From assembly GCA_023435545.1 (NCBI GenBank), contig JAEYRQ010000063.1, positions 1-10,392 of the forward strand: a stretch of DNA of 10,392 nt, written 5' to 3'. Shown here in pieces: positions 1 to 7,079 of this stretch. Position 1 is the stretch's first letter, and each line of letters begins with the position of its first letter. The translations under genes and the position numbers were made by a program. The notes below the pieces were generated by a model. That model ran no database searches. It was not told the DNA's origin and saw nothing but the letters and a program-made list of their open reading frames with translations. Source of the DNA: Pseudomonadota bacterium. GTDB lineage: Bacteria > Pseudomonadota > Alphaproteobacteria > Rhizobiales > Tepidamorphaceae.

Positions 1-1
1 G

Positions 2-364
2 TCGGTCCGGCTCGGCGTGGGGACGCCGCGCTCCGCCGCCATCGAGCATTTCCGGCGGCGCGTGCCGGTGGCCGCCGCGGGCGACGATCCACGCGGTGGT
101 GTGATCGCGGCGGCGAAGACGGGGGAGGGCGAGGACGCCCGCCTTGTGTTCGAGGTCCAGTTCGCACCCGGCACCTCCGACCCCTTCCTGCTCGTCGAGG
201 GACCGGGAGACTGGCAGACGCCGGTTGCCGAGCATCTGGGGGGCGACGGAGAGGGCATTCACCGCTTCGCGCTGCCGATGCCTGACCGCGATGCGGCGCT
301 CGATCTGCGCCTCACCGCCGTCTCGGACGGCTTTTCCTTTGAGCGGACGCTCCGGCTAGACTAG
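2..364 (+). CDS. C-terminal part of a DsbD-N-domain-like periplasmic protein (5' end outside window)
   Basis: The frame is open from base 2 to a TAG at 362-364, with no stop upstream, so this is most likely the 3' end of a longer gene; the GTG at 17 is probably internal. The visible 120 residues contain no catalytic motif. The pattern of a beta-rich stretch (VFEVQFAPG, LLVEGPGDW, FALPMP, LRLTAVSDG) ending in RTLRLD resembles the last domain of alphaproteobacterial proteins annotated as protein-disulfide reductase DsbD N-domain family. In these bacteria such proteins often sit just upstream of a peroxiredoxin gene, as here, where the next start is 72 bases downstream. The family call rests on memory of sequence style and gene order and is moderate at best. 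The coding frame itself is well supported by GC-rich third positions and by the lack of a competing frame. Confidence 0.5.
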   Translation, partial: SVRLGVGTPRSAAIEHFRRRVPVAAAGDDPRGGVIAAAKTGEGEDARLVFEVQFAPGTSDPFLLVEGPGDWQTPVAEHLGGDGEGIHRFALPMPDRDAALDLRLTAVSDGFSFERTLRLD

Positions 365-390
365 ACATTCGCCGGCCCTATCTTGCGGCT

Positions 391-408
391 GACCGCATCA
401 TCGCGGTC
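391..408. repeat. Perfect 6-bp inverted repeat upstream of the peroxiredoxin
   Basis: GACCGC at 391-396 is the exact reverse complement of GCGGTC at 403-408, with a 6-base spacer. It lies between the stop of the upstream gene (364) and the peroxiredoxin start (437). It could be a small terminator-like hairpin for the upstream gene, an operator, or a 5' leader hairpin. There is no T run after it, so a classical terminator is unlikely. Confidence 0.35.
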
Positions 409-436
409 CACAGAGCAACTCATCCAGGAGACGGGA

Positions 437-919
437 ATGATCGAGGTCGGCGAGAAGCTTCCGGAGACAACCTTCGCGGTGATGACGGACTCCGGTCCGG
501 CGGAACGTCGCACCAGCGAGGTGTTCGGCGGCCGCAAGGTGGCGCTGTTCGCGGTTCCCGGCGCCTTCACCCCCACCTGCCACAACAGCCATCTTCCCGG
601 GTTCCTCGCCAATGCTGACGCCTTCAAGGCGAAGGGTGTCGACGCCGTCGTCTGCGTGTCGGTGAACGACGCCTTCGTGATGGGCGCATGGGCCAAGGCC
701 ACCGGCGGCGAGGGCACGATCGAGTTCCTGGCCGACGGCAGCGCCGAGTTCGCCAAGGCCACGGGCCTGGAACTCGACGCCTCCGCCCGCGGCCTCGGCA
801 TTCGCTCCAAGCGCTACGCGATGCTGGTCGACGACGGGGTGGTCAAGGCGCTGCTGGTGGAGGATGTCCCCGGCAAGGCCGAGATCTCCAGCGCCGACGC
901 GCTGCTCGCCGCGATCTGA
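437..919 (+). CDS. Peroxiredoxin, Prx5 (AhpC/TSA, redoxin) type
   Basis: This 160-residue thiol peroxidase reduces hydrogen peroxide and alkyl hydroperoxides through a peroxidatic cysteine. The active-site motif PGAFTPTCHNSHLPGF is present, with the peroxidatic Cys at residue 48 and the Thr/Pro of the PxxxTxxC motif before it; GIRSKRYAMLVDDG near residue 120 matches the conserved Arg-containing strand of the family. A second Cys at 73 (VVCVSVND) is typical of Prx5 proteins, and there is no C-terminal resolving Cys, so it behaves as a 1-Cys form that needs an external thiol such as glutaredoxin or glutathione. No glutaredoxin domain is fused. The start at 437 is preferred over an upstream in-frame start at 383 because AGGAG at 426-430 is 6 bases away and the family begins at this point. 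No signal peptide is visible, so it is probably cytoplasmic. Confidence 0.93.
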   Translation: MIEVGEKLPETTFAVMTDSGPAERRTSEVFGGRKVALFAVPGAFTPTCHNSHLPGFLANADAFKAKGVDAVVCVSVNDAFVMGAWAKATGGEGTIEFLADGSAEFAKATGLELDASARGLGIRSKRYAMLVDDGVVKALLVEDVPGKAEISSADALLAAI

Positions 920-929
920 GGCGAGCGTC

Positions 930-972
930 GCAGAGCCCCGGCGGCGCGTGCCGCCGGGCCGCAGCCCTCTGC
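930..972. terminator. Extended hairpin between convergent genes, likely bidirectional terminator
   Basis: A perfect 9-bp GC stem (CCCGGCGGC at 937-945 with GCCGCCGGG at 950-958, loop GCGT) is enclosed by an outer 6-bp pair (GCAGAG at 930-935 with CTCTGC at 967-972). It fills the 54-base gap between the stop of the peroxiredoxin gene (919) and the stop of the minus-strand hydrolase (974). There is no run of T on either side, so termination would depend on the structure alone or on Rho, as is common in GC-rich alphaproteobacteria. Confidence 0.6.
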
Positions 973-973
973 C

Positions 974-1885
974 TCAGGCCGGACGATACAGCCCGCCGAG
1001 CCCGAGGCCCTCGGCGGCGACGACCGCGCCGCGTTCGATCAGATCCTCGATGTGGGCGAGCACCGACAGGCCGGCGGCGCCGCTGAGGCGCGGGTCCAGC
1101 CCCTTGTAGATCGCCTTGACGATGTCGGGAATGCGCCGGTCGCCCTCGGTGAGGCGCTTCAGGATCGCCGCCTCGCGCTGGCGCCTGTGCAGGGCGAGAA
1201 GCCTGACGAAGCGTTGCGGTTCGGGAACGGGCGCGCCATGACCGGGGAGATAGAGGGTCTCTTCCCGCAGGGCGAGCCGGTCCAGCGACGCCATGAAATC
1301 GGCCATGTGGCCATCGGGCGGCGCGACGATCGTCGTCGACCATCCCATCACATGGTCGCCGCAGAACAGCATGCCGGTGCCCTCGAGCGACAGCGAGATG
1401 TGGTTCGAGGTGTGGCCGGGCGTGTGCACCGCCGTTAGCCGCCAGCCCTCGCCCTCGACACCGTCGCCGTCGGCCAGGACGACGTCCGGACGGAACTCGG
1501 TGTCGTTGGAAGCGTCGAGCCGCTCGTCCTCGCCGGGATAGGGCTCCCGGGCGGGCCGATGCGGGCCGAAGCCGAAGGCCGGGGCGCCGTGGGCGGCAGC
1601 GAGCGGCCGGGCGAGCGGCGAGTGGTCGCGGTGGGTGTGGGTGACGATCACCGCGCGGACGCGCTCGCCTTCGAGCGCGCGCTCGATCGCCGCCAGGTGC
1701 TCCGGATTATCGGGACCGGGGTCGATCACGGCCACCTCGCCGCGCCCCACGAGATAGGTGTTGGTGCCGCGGAAGGTGAAGGGGGACGGGTTCGGCGCCA
1801 GGATGCGGCGGATGCCCGGTGCCACGTCCTCGACGGCGCCGGGGCGAGGATCGAAGTTGCGATTGAAAGGGATGTCGTCGCTCAT
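974..1885 (-). CDS. MBL-fold metallo-hydrolase, LACTB2-like with C-terminal winged-helix region
   Basis: This 303-residue protein has the complete dinuclear zinc site of the metallo-beta-lactamase fold: H83-x-H85-x-D87-H88 (THTHRDHSPLA), H158 (HTPGHTSNH), D177 (LFCGDHVMG) and H216 (LPGHGAP). The N-terminal strand TNTYLVGRGEVAVIDPG (about 41-57) is typical. Residues from about 225 (RRQREAAILKRL) to the end match the helical winged-helix tail of LACTB2-type hydrolases, some of which are endoribonucleases; the substrate here is unknown. The frame stays open upstream to 2278, but the start at 1885 is chosen because MSDDIPFNRNFDP is the usual beginning of the alphaproteobacterial family and a longer product would run antisense through the tRNA gene. 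No good ribosome binding site precedes it. It converges on the peroxiredoxin gene. Confidence 0.92.
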   Translation of the reverse strand: MSDDIPFNRNFDPRPGAVEDVAPGIRRILAPNPSPFTFRGTNTYLVGRGEVAVIDPGPDNPEHLAAIERALEGERVRAVIVTHTHRDHSPLARPLAAAHGAPAFGFGPHRPAREPYPGEDERLDASNDTEFRPDVVLADGDGVEGEGWRLTAVHTPGHTSNHISLSLEGTGMLFCGDHVMGWSTTIVAPPDGHMADFMASLDRLALREETLYLPGHGAPVPEPQRFVRLLALHRRQREAAILKRLTEGDRRIPDIVKAIYKGLDPRLSGAAGLSVLAHIEDLIERGAVVAAEGLGLGGLYRPA

Positions 1886-1974
1886 CGTCAGGACACTTGC
1901 GCTTCGCGCCGACAGCCCTAGGCCGCCCGGCGCCTCCATGCAAGGCCGCCGGCGGCATTTCTGCCGTGCACGGC

Positions 1975-2004
1975 TTGCGGGCCGCCCCCTGGCGACGATA
2001 TAGG
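1975..2004 (+). promoter_or_regulatory. Possible sigma-70 promoter for the tRNA gene
   Basis: TTGCGG at 1975-1980 and TATAGG at 1999-2004 are separated by 18 bases and lie 36 bases before the first base of the tRNA, a reasonable distance for a short leader. Both boxes match the consensus in four of six positions. Support is spacing and position only. Confidence 0.4.
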
Positions 2005-2014
2005 ATCGCACCCT

Positions 2015-2034
2015 CGCCGGTTCACCCACCGGCG
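2015..2034 (+). repeat. 7-bp hairpin in the tRNA-Gln leader
   Basis: CGCCGGT at 2015-2021 pairs perfectly with ACCGGCG at 2028-2034 around a 6-base loop (TCACCC). The hairpin ends five bases before the tRNA 5' end. It could affect folding or processing of the precursor, or be the end of an unrelated transcript. There is no T run. Confidence 0.4.
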
Positions 2035-2039
2035 CTGTT

Positions 2040-2113
2040 TGGGGCGTGGCCAAGCGGTAAGGCAACGGGTTTTGGTCCCGTGATCCCAGGTTCGAATCCT
2101 GGCGCCCCAGCCA
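2040..2113 (+). tRNA. tRNA-Gln (anticodon TTG)
   Basis: A complete cloverleaf of 74 bases can be folded. The acceptor stem is TGGGGCG (2040-2046) with CGCCCCA (2103-2109). The D stem is GCC/GGC (2049-2051, 2061-2063). The anticodon stem is ACGGG/CCCGT (2065-2069, 2077-2081) with loop TTTTGGT, placing anticodon TTG at 2072-2074. A four-base variable loop follows, then the T arm CCAGG-TTCGAAT-CCTGG (2086-2102). Discriminator G is at 2110 and CCA is encoded at 2111-2113. The anticodon reads CAA and, by wobble, CAG. In alphaproteobacteria Gln-tRNA is normally made by amidation of Glu-tRNA-Gln; that is family knowledge. Confidence 0.97.
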
Positions 2114-2350
2114 TCCAATAAAATCAATGACTTGGTCTGATGCTGGCGCTGAACGCGGCAGCGCGGTGACGCTTGCGGCGTCAACTGCCTGTCCGCGCAA
2201 CGACGGTTGCCCGATCCGTGCGAACGCGCCCATCCTCCCCGCATCGTACCTCCGGCTCGGCTCGAAAGACGTTCGCACCTGCAGGGAGTGGTTTTCCCCG
2301 TGCGATGGGACCGCCGGAAAAGCGTTCCGGAGATGCCTCGAAAATCCTTA
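2114..2350. other. Non-coding stretch between tRNA-Gln and the sulfate operon promoter
   Basis: I see no gene here. Open frames on both strands give composition-biased, Cys- and Arg-rich translations without recognisable motifs. Small hairpins are present: CGCTG/CAGCG (2147-2151, 2159-2163), TGACGC/GCGTCA with a 5-base loop (2167-2172, 2178-2183), and CCGGAA/TTCCGG with a 5-base loop (2314-2319, 2325-2330). One of the first two could help terminate the tRNA transcript. Base composition becomes clearly more AT-rich from about 2340. Confidence 0.5.
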
Positions 2351-2382
2351 TTGACAATCCCTACCTAATATATCGTTATTAT
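2351..2382 (+). promoter_or_regulatory. Likely sigma-70 promoter of the cysPTWA operon
   Basis: A perfect -35 box TTGACA lies at 2351-2356 in an AT-rich island that stands out from the GC-rich surroundings. The -10 box is ambiguous: CGTTAT at 2374-2379 gives a 17-base spacer but matches poorly, while TTATTA (2376-2381) and TATTAT (2377-2382) match better with spacers of 19 and 20. Transcription would start about 20-35 bases before the cysP start codon. A suboptimal spacer would fit a promoter that is weak or needs an activator. Confidence 0.6.
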
Positions 2383-2395
2383 AGGCATTAACGAT
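2372..2395. promoter_or_regulatory. Operator-like inverted repeat over the cysP promoter/start region
   Basis: ATCGTTA at 2372-2378 and TAACGAT at 2389-2395 are exact reverse complements separated by 10 bases. They cover the -10 region and the likely transcription start. A second, imperfect dyad overlaps it (CCTA at 2364-2367 with TAGG at 2382-2385, plus internal matches). The span and position fit a dimeric repressor site. The Rrf2-family protein encoded at 6621-7079 is an attractive but unproven candidate to bind it. Confidence 0.45.
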
Positions 2396-2413
2396 CTGTA
2401 AGGGGGATGACCG

Positions 2414-3481
2414 ATGCGCGCCTCGACCGCTTCGCTGCGAATGACCCGGCCCGCCACACGCGGTGTTCGCATTCGCCAGGGGTTCGCCACCGCCGCCTTC
2501 ACGGCGGCCTTCGTTCTGGTCCTGTCGGTCGTTGCGTTTGCGCAGACGACGCTCTTGAACGTGAGCTACGACCCGACACGCGAGCTTTACAAGGACTTCA
2601 ACGCGGCGTTCGCGGCGCACTGGAAAGCGAAGACCGGCGAGGACGTGACGGTGCAGCAGTCGCATGGCGGCTCGGGTGCGCAGGCGCGTGCGGTGATCGA
2701 CGGGCTCGACGCCGACGTGGTGACGCTGGCGATGCAGTCGGACGTCGATGCGATCGCGCGGAACTCCGGCAAGACCGCCGAGGACTGGCGGTCGCGGCTT
2801 CCGAACAATTCCGCGCCCTACACCTCGACGATGGTGTTCCTGGTCAGGAAGGGCAATCCCAAGGGGCTGACCGACTGGGACGACCTGGTGAAGGAGGGCG
2901 TCGAGGTGATCACGCCCAACCCGAAGACGTCGGGTGCGGCACGCTGGAACTACCTGGCGGCCTGGGCCTTCGCCAACGAGGCGTTCGACGGCGACGCGGA
3001 GAAGGTGCGCGACTTCGTGGCTAGGCTCTATCTGAACGTGCCGGTGCTCGACACGGCGGCGCGCGGCTCGACCACGACCTTCGTGCAGCGCGGCATCGGC
3101 GACGTGCTGCTGGCATGGGAGAACGAGGCCTTTCTGGCGATCGAGGAGCTCGGGCCCGACCAGTTCGAGATCGTGGTGCCGTCGCTGTCGATGCTGGCCG
3201 AGCCGGTGGTGGCGGTGGTCGATGCCAATGTCGACCGCAAGGGCAGCCGCGCGGTGGCCGAGGCCTATCTGGAGTATCTCTACTCGCCCAAGGGCCAGTC
3301 AATCGCGGCGAAGCACTTCTACCGGCCTTACCAGATGGAGCATGCCGCGCCCGAGGATGCGGCCCGCTTCCCCGACCTGAAGCTGGTGACAATCGACGAT
3401 CCGCTGTTCGGCGGTTGGGGCAAGGTGCAGCCGGAGCACTTCGGCGACGGCGGGGTGTTCGACCAGATCTATCGGCGCTGA
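2414..3481 (+). CDS. cysP: Sulfate/thiosulfate ABC transporter periplasmic binding protein
   Basis: This 355-residue protein captures sulfate (or thiosulfate) in the periplasm and delivers it to the CysTW permease. Both family signatures are present: YDPTREL at residues 52-58 and NPKTSGAAR starting at residue 169. [16 protein letters not shown] (about residue 84 onward) and the C-terminal region with KHFYRPY also fit the Sbp/CysP fold. A Sec signal peptide is visible: basic n-region (RGVRIRQ), hydrophobic core ([10 protein letters not shown]), and a likely cut after AFA at residue 43. The start at 2414 has AGGGGGA at 2401-2407 as ribosome binding site; a second in-frame ATG nine codons later would give a more usual n-region and cannot be excluded. 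An overlapping frame beginning at 2407 is rejected. It is first in the operon, 16 bases before cysT. CysP and Sbp cannot be told apart from sequence alone. Confidence 0.94.
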   Translation: MRASTASLRMTRPATRGVRIRQGFATAAFTAAFVLVLSVVAFAQTTLLNVSYDPTRELYKDFNAAFAAHWKAKTGEDVTVQQSHGGSGAQARAVIDGLDADVVTLAMQSDVDAIARNSGKTAEDWRSRLPNNSAPYTSTMVFLVRKGNPKGLTDWDDLVKEGVEVITPNPKTSGAARWNYLAAWAFANEAFDGDAEKVRDFVARLYLNVPVLDTAARGSTTTFVQRGIGDVLLAWENEAFLAIEELGPDQFEIVVPSLSMLAEPVVAVVDANVDRKGSRAVAEAYLEYLYSPKGQSIAAKHFYRPYQMEHAAPEDAARFPDLKLVTIDDPLFGGWGKVQPEHFGDGGVFDQIYRR

Positions 3482-3497
3482 GCGGAGGCGCGCGGCC

Positions 3498-4355
3498 ATG
3501 ACCTCCGCCGTGGCGACTGCGACCACAGTCTGGCGCAAGCCGAGCATCCTGCCCGGGTTCGGGCTCACCCTCGGCTTTGCGCTGACCTGGCTGAGCCTGA
3601 TCGTGCTGATCCCGATCGCGGCGCTGATACTCAGAACGACGTCACTGACCTGGGCGGAGTTCGCGGCGATCGCCACAAGCGAGCGGGTGGTCGCCGCGCT
3701 CCGGCTTTCTTTCGGGGCCTCGCTGATCGCGGCCACCGTAAACGTGGTGTTCGGGGGCATCGTTGCCTGGGTGCTGGTGCGCTACCGCTTTCCCGGCCGG
3801 CGGGTGCTGGACGCGATCGTCGACCTGCCGTTCGCGCTGCCGACCGCGGTCGCCGGCATTGCGCTGACGGCGATCCTGTCGCGCAACGGCTGGATCGGCC
3901 AGGTCCTCGAGCCGCTGGGGATCAAGGTCGCCTACACGCCGGCAGGCATCGTCATCGCGCTGATCTTCATCGGCCTGCCCTTCGTGGTCAGGACCGTGCA
4001 GCCGGTGATGGAGGAGATCGACAAGGAGGTCGAGGAGGCCTGCGCGAGCCTCGGCGCCAACCGCTTCCAGACGGTGTTCCGGGTGCTCCTGCCCTCGCTG
4101 ACGCCGGCGCTGCTGACCGGCTTCGTGCTGGCGCTGGCCCGCGCCGTGGGCGAGTACGGCTCGGTGATCTTCATCGCCGGCAACATCCCCTACCGCACCG
4201 AGATCGCGCCGCTGCTGATCGTGATCCGGCTGGAGGAGTTCGACTATGCGGGCGCCACCGCGATCGCGACACTGATGCTCCTGATCTCGTTCGCGATGTT
4301 CCTTGCCATCAACCTGATCCAGGCCTGGGCGCGGCGGAGGTTCGGCGATGTCTGA
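3498..4355 (+). CDS. cysT: Sulfate/thiosulfate ABC transporter permease CysT
   Basis: This 285-residue inner-membrane permease forms a heterodimer with CysW and moves sulfate across the membrane. About six hydrophobic segments are visible (around residues 21-45, 71-95, 108-127, 148-168, 200-235 and 250-275). The EAA loop that docks on the ATPase is EEACASLGA (residues 179-187). The segment [18 protein letters not shown] followed by [20 protein letters not shown] is the characteristic CysT region. GGAGG at 3484-3488 precedes the ATG by 9 bases. Its last 8 bases overlap the start of cysW, which suggests translational coupling. Confidence 0.95.
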   Translation: MTSAVATATTVWRKPSILPGFGLTLGFALTWLSLIVLIPIAALILRTTSLTWAEFAAIATSERVVAALRLSFGASLIAATVNVVFGGIVAWVLVRYRFPGRRVLDAIVDLPFALPTAVAGIALTAILSRNGWIGQVLEPLGIKVAYTPAGIVIALIFIGLPFVVRTVQPVMEEIDKEVEEACASLGANRFQTVFRVLLPSLTPALLTGFVLALARAVGEYGSVIFIAGNIPYRTEIAPLLIVIRLEEFDYAGATAIATLMLLISFAMFLAINLIQAWARRRFGDV

Positions 4356-5226
4356 CGTGGCGCATGGTGCGGCCTCCGCGCGGTTCCGCTCGCCGGTGAG
4401 CGAGGTGTGGGGTGTCAGGGCCCTGCTGATCGCGGTCTCGCTCGGCTTCCTGGTGCTGTTCCTCGTGTTCCCGCTGGCGGTGGTGTTCGTCGAGGCGTTC
4501 AAGGGCGGTGTCGCCCCCGTCCTGGGCTCACTGGCCGATCCGGAGGCGCAGGCGGCGATCCGGCTGACCCTGATGGTGGCGGCGATCGCGGTGCCGGCGA
4601 ACCTGGTGTTCGGGGGGGCGGCGGCCTGGGCGATCGCCAAGTTCGAGTTTCGCGGCAAGGCCTTCCTGATCACGCTGATCGACCTGCCGTTCTCGGGCTC
4701 GCCGGTGATCGCCGGGCTGGTCTATGTGATCCTGTTCGGCACGCAAGGGTATCTCGGCACCTGGCTGCAGTCGCACGGTCTGCAGATCGTCTTCGCGGTG
4801 CCGGGCATCGTGCTGGCGACGATCTTCGTCACCTTTCCGTTCGTCGCGCGCGAACTGATCCCGCTGATGCAGGAGCAGGGGACGAAGGACGAGGAGGCGG
4901 CGCTGTCGCTGGGGGCGACCGGCTGGCAGACCTTCATGCGGGTGACGCTGCCCAACATCAAGTGGGGGCTGATGTACGGGGTGCTCCTGTGCAACGCCCG
5001 GGCGATGGGCGAGTTCGGCGCGGTGTCGGTGGTCTCCGGCCACATCCGTGGCAAGACCAACACCATGCCGCTGCAGATCGAGATTCTCTACAACGAGTAC
5101 AACTGGATCGCCGCCTTCGCAGTGGCAACGCTGCTGGCGCTGCTGGCGCTCCTCACTCTCCTCGTCAAGTCGATCCTGGAATGGCGCTTCGGCGAGCATC
5201 TCGCCGCCGGCGGACGCCGGCATTGA
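4348..5226 (+). CDS. cysW: Sulfate/thiosulfate ABC transporter permease CysW
   Basis: This 292-residue partner permease of CysT has about six membrane segments, beginning with [20 protein letters not shown]. The EAA loop is [18 protein letters not shown] from residue 182. [20 protein letters not shown] is a hallmark of CysW and separates it from CysT and from molybdate permease ModB. The ATG at 4348 lies inside the end of cysT, with GGAGG at 4336-4340 seven bases before it. The gene ends in a small GC-rich repeat that continues into the spacer before cysA. Confidence 0.95.
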   Translation: MSDVAHGAASARFRSPVSEVWGVRALLIAVSLGFLVLFLVFPLAVVFVEAFKGGVAPVLGSLADPEAQAAIRLTLMVAAIAVPANLVFGGAAAWAIAKFEFRGKAFLITLIDLPFSGSPVIAGLVYVILFGTQGYLGTWLQSHGLQIVFAVPGIVLATIFVTFPFVARELIPLMQEQGTKDEEAALSLGATGWQTFMRVTLPNIKWGLMYGVLLCNARAMGEFGAVSVVSGHIRGKTNTMPLQIEILYNEYNWIAAFAVATLLALLALLTLLVKSILEWRFGEHLAAGGRRH

Positions 5227-5255
5227 CCGGGAAACCCGGCGGGCGCCGGCATTGA
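5215..5255 (+). repeat. 12-bp direct repeat with hairpin at the cysW-cysA junction
   Basis: CGCCGGCATTGA occurs at 5215-5226, where it encodes the last residues and stop of cysW, and again at 5244-5255 in the spacer. Between the copies is a perfect 5-bp stem with an AAA loop (CCGGG 5227-5231, CCCGG 5235-5239). It looks like a short duplication. As RNA the hairpin could act as a processing or stability element between permease and ATPase cistrons; there is no T run after it. Confidence 0.55.
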
Positions 5256-5284
5256 GAACCCCCGAACACACAGCGAGGAACAGG

Positions 5285-6448
5285 ATGGAAACCGCGATGC
5301 AAACCGAGCTGAGCTTCCGGCCCGTTTCGGCCGCCACGCCCGGGGCGGCGCATGCACGGTCCGCGCGCCGCATCTGGGGCGAGCCTGTGGAAGTCGGTGT
5401 CCACGACCTGAGGAAGGATTTCGGCGAGACGCCGGCGCTGCACGGGGTCTCGCTCGACATCGCCGGCGGCGAGCTGATCGCGCTGCTGGGTCCGTCCGGC
5501 TCCGGCAAGACCACCCTCCTGCGCCTGATCGCCGGGCTCGACTTCCCGACCTCGGGCCGCATCCTGTTCGACGGCGAGGATGCCTCGGCGAAGACCGTGC
5601 AGGAGCGCAATGTCGGCTTCGTGTTCCAGCACTACGCGCTGTTCCGGCACATGCGGGTGTTCGACAACATCGCCTTCGGGCTGAGCGTGCGCCCGCGCGC
5701 GCAGCGGCCCTCGCCGGCCGCGATCCGCGAGACGGTGATGACGCTGATCGACCTCGTCCAGCTCTCAGGCCTCGAGAAGCGCTTCCCGGCCCAGCTGTCC
5801 GGCGGCCAGCGCCAGCGCGTGGCGCTCGCCCGCGCGCTCGCCATCGAGCCTCGCATCCTCCTCCTCGACGAGCCGTTCGGCGCGCTCGACGCCAAGGTGC
5901 GCAAGGAACTCCGCCGCTGGCTGCGCGAGATCCACGATCGCACCGGCCACACCACCGTGTTCGTCACCCACGACCAGGAGGAGGCGCTGGAACTCGCCGA
6001 CCGCGTCGTGGTGATGAGCCAGGGCCGCATCGAGCAGGTCGGCTCGGCCGATGACATCTACGACCGGCCGGCCACTCCCTTCGTGTTCGACTTCATCGGC
6101 GAATCCTCGATGATCCCCGTCACCGTCGAGTCCGGCCGCGTCCACATCGACGACCGTCCGCTCGACATCGTCGCGCCGGACAAGCCAAACGGCCGCTACA
6201 CACTCGCCTTCCGCCCGCACCATGCCGAGATCGCCCGCGAGGCGGATGGCGCCGGCACCATCCCCGGTATCGTCGTCGCCAGCCGCCGCCCCGGCGGCAC
6301 CCGCCGCCTCGAGCTCGAGATCGGGCTCGCCCGCCACCGCGCCGAAATCGACATCTCCGTCGACGACGAGATCCCCGGACACGGACGGCTCGCCATCCGG
6401 CCGACACGGTTCATCCTGTTCCCCGGCGAAAGGGGCCGAGAGCGCTAG
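5285..6448 (+). CDS. cysA: Sulfate/thiosulfate ABC transporter ATP-binding protein CysA
   Basis: This cytoplasmic ATPase powers CysTW. In the 387-residue product, Walker A GPSGSGKT is at 69-76, the Q-loop Gln at 115 (FVFQHYALF), signature LSGGQ at 171-175, Walker B ILLLDEP at 191-197 and the switch His at 229 ([14 protein letters not shown]). [22 protein letters not shown] is CysA-like, and residues from about 245 form the C-terminal TOBE-type regulatory region ([15 protein letters not shown] onward). The ATG at 5285 has GAGG at 5275-5278 six bases before it. This start gives an unusual 34-residue tail before the ABC domain; a GTG at 5387 ([13 protein letters not shown]) would give a more typical 353-residue protein. 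It is 58 bases after cysW. Confidence 0.94.
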   Translation: METAMQTELSFRPVSAATPGAAHARSARRIWGEPVEVGVHDLRKDFGETPALHGVSLDIAGGELIALLGPSGSGKTTLLRLIAGLDFPTSGRILFDGEDASAKTVQERNVGFVFQHYALFRHMRVFDNIAFGLSVRPRAQRPSPAAIRETVMTLIDLVQLSGLEKRFPAQLSGGQRQRVALARALAIEPRILLLDEPFGALDAKVRKELRRWLREIHDRTGHTTVFVTHDQEEALELADRVVVMSQGRIEQVGSADDIYDRPATPFVFDFIGESSMIPVTVESGRVHIDDRPLDIVAPDKPNGRYTLAFRPHHAEIAREADGAGTIPGIVVASRRPGGTRRLELEIGLARHRAEIDISVDDEIPGHGRLAIRPTRFILFPGERGRER

Positions 6449-6508
6449 CAGAGCGCGCAACAGGGGCGGTATCCGTTCACGATCGCGCGCATTTGCGACC
6501 GAGCGCTC

Positions 6509-6537
6509 TTCACTTTCGACGGCAGGCGCCGTATATC
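6509..6537 (+). promoter_or_regulatory. Weak candidate promoter for the Rrf2-family regulator
   Basis: TTCACT at 6509-6514 and TATATC at 6532-6537 have a 17-base spacer, each matching consensus at four of six positions. The 7-mer TATATCG (6532-6538) also occurs in the cysP promoter island at 2369-2375, which would fit a shared regulator, though a 7-base match is weak evidence. The rest of the 172-base gap after cysA shows nothing clear. Confidence 0.28.
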
Positions 6538-6620
6538 GCGGAAAATCTCCTTCGGGACCGCTCTTGGATACGGCGCTGGGCCGTGACCGGGCCATTGCAC
6601 ATTTCAAGGCACTTCCTTCG

Positions 6621-7079
6621 ATGATTTCGCAGAAGGCGAAGTACGCGCTCCGGGCCCTGGTCGCACTGGCGCGCGCACCACACGGCGAGCCGGTGCTGAT
6701 CTCGGACATCGCCGAGGACCAGTCGATCCCGAAGAAGTTCCTCGAACAGATCCTGCTCGACCTCAAGCACCACGGCATCGTCATGAGCCGGCGCGGACGC
6801 GCGGGCGGCTACCAGCTCCTCAAGGACCCCGCCGAGATCACCTTCGGCCAGGTGCTCAGGATCGTCGACGGGCCGATCGCGCCGTTGCCCTGCCTGTCGA
6901 AGATCGCCTACCGGCGCTGCGAGGACTGCATCAGCGAGACCGACTGCGAGGTGCGCCGCGTCTTCGCCGAGGTGACCGATGCGACGCGCCAGGTGCTCGA
7001 CAACGCCACCATCGCCGAGGCGATCGCCGCTTCTAGCGATGGCGAAGGCCGTCTGCGCGATTTGGCGGCCGTCGAGTAG
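6621..7079 (+). CDS. Rrf2-family transcriptional regulator with four clustered cysteines
   Basis: This 152-residue protein begins with MISQKAKYALRALVALAR, the standard N-terminus of the Rrf2 winged-helix family (IscR, CymR, NsrR relatives). The DNA-binding region runs to about residue 67, including IPKKFLEQILLDLK and the wing RRGRAGGYQLLKDP. In place of the IscR C-x5-C-x5-C loop it has Cys at 91, 100, 103 and 109 (C-x8-C-x2-C-x5-C), which could bind an iron-sulfur cluster or act as a thiol sensor. The start at 6621 is chosen by family alignment; the frame is open further upstream through the end of cysA, and only a weak AAGG precedes the ATG. Lying directly after cysPTWA on the same strand, it probably regulates sulfur uptake, analogous in role to CymR, but a role in iron-sulfur or nitric-oxide response is possible. 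Confidence 0.88.
   Translation: MISQKAKYALRALVALARAPHGEPVLISDIAEDQSIPKKFLEQILLDLKHHGIVMSRRGRAGGYQLLKDPAEITFGQVLRIVDGPIAPLPCLSKIAYRRCEDCISETDCEVRRVFAEVTDATRQVLDNATIAEAIAASSDGEGRLRDLAAVE

Noticed and set aside
357..384. Promoter for the peroxiredoxin gene (TAGACT with 16-base spacer to TATCTT)
   Set aside because: Both boxes are weak and overlap the end of the upstream gene; such matches are expected by chance.
974..2278. Minus-strand frame open for 434 residues, giving an N-terminally extended hydrolase
   Set aside because: The extra N-terminus would be antisense through the whole tRNA-Gln gene and has no recognisable motif; the family starts at MSDDIPFNRNF, base 1885.
2040..2400. tRNA-Gln as an integration site for a mobile element
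   Set aside because: No integrase, no repeat of the tRNA 3' end, and no foreign genes are visible; what follows is a core sulfate transport operon.
3642..4673. Long minus-strand open frame opposite cysT and cysW
   Set aside because: It is a GC-rich shadow of the cysT/cysW coding frames; the translation is full of Arg, Asp, Gln and His runs without family motifs, while the plus strand has clear permease signatures.
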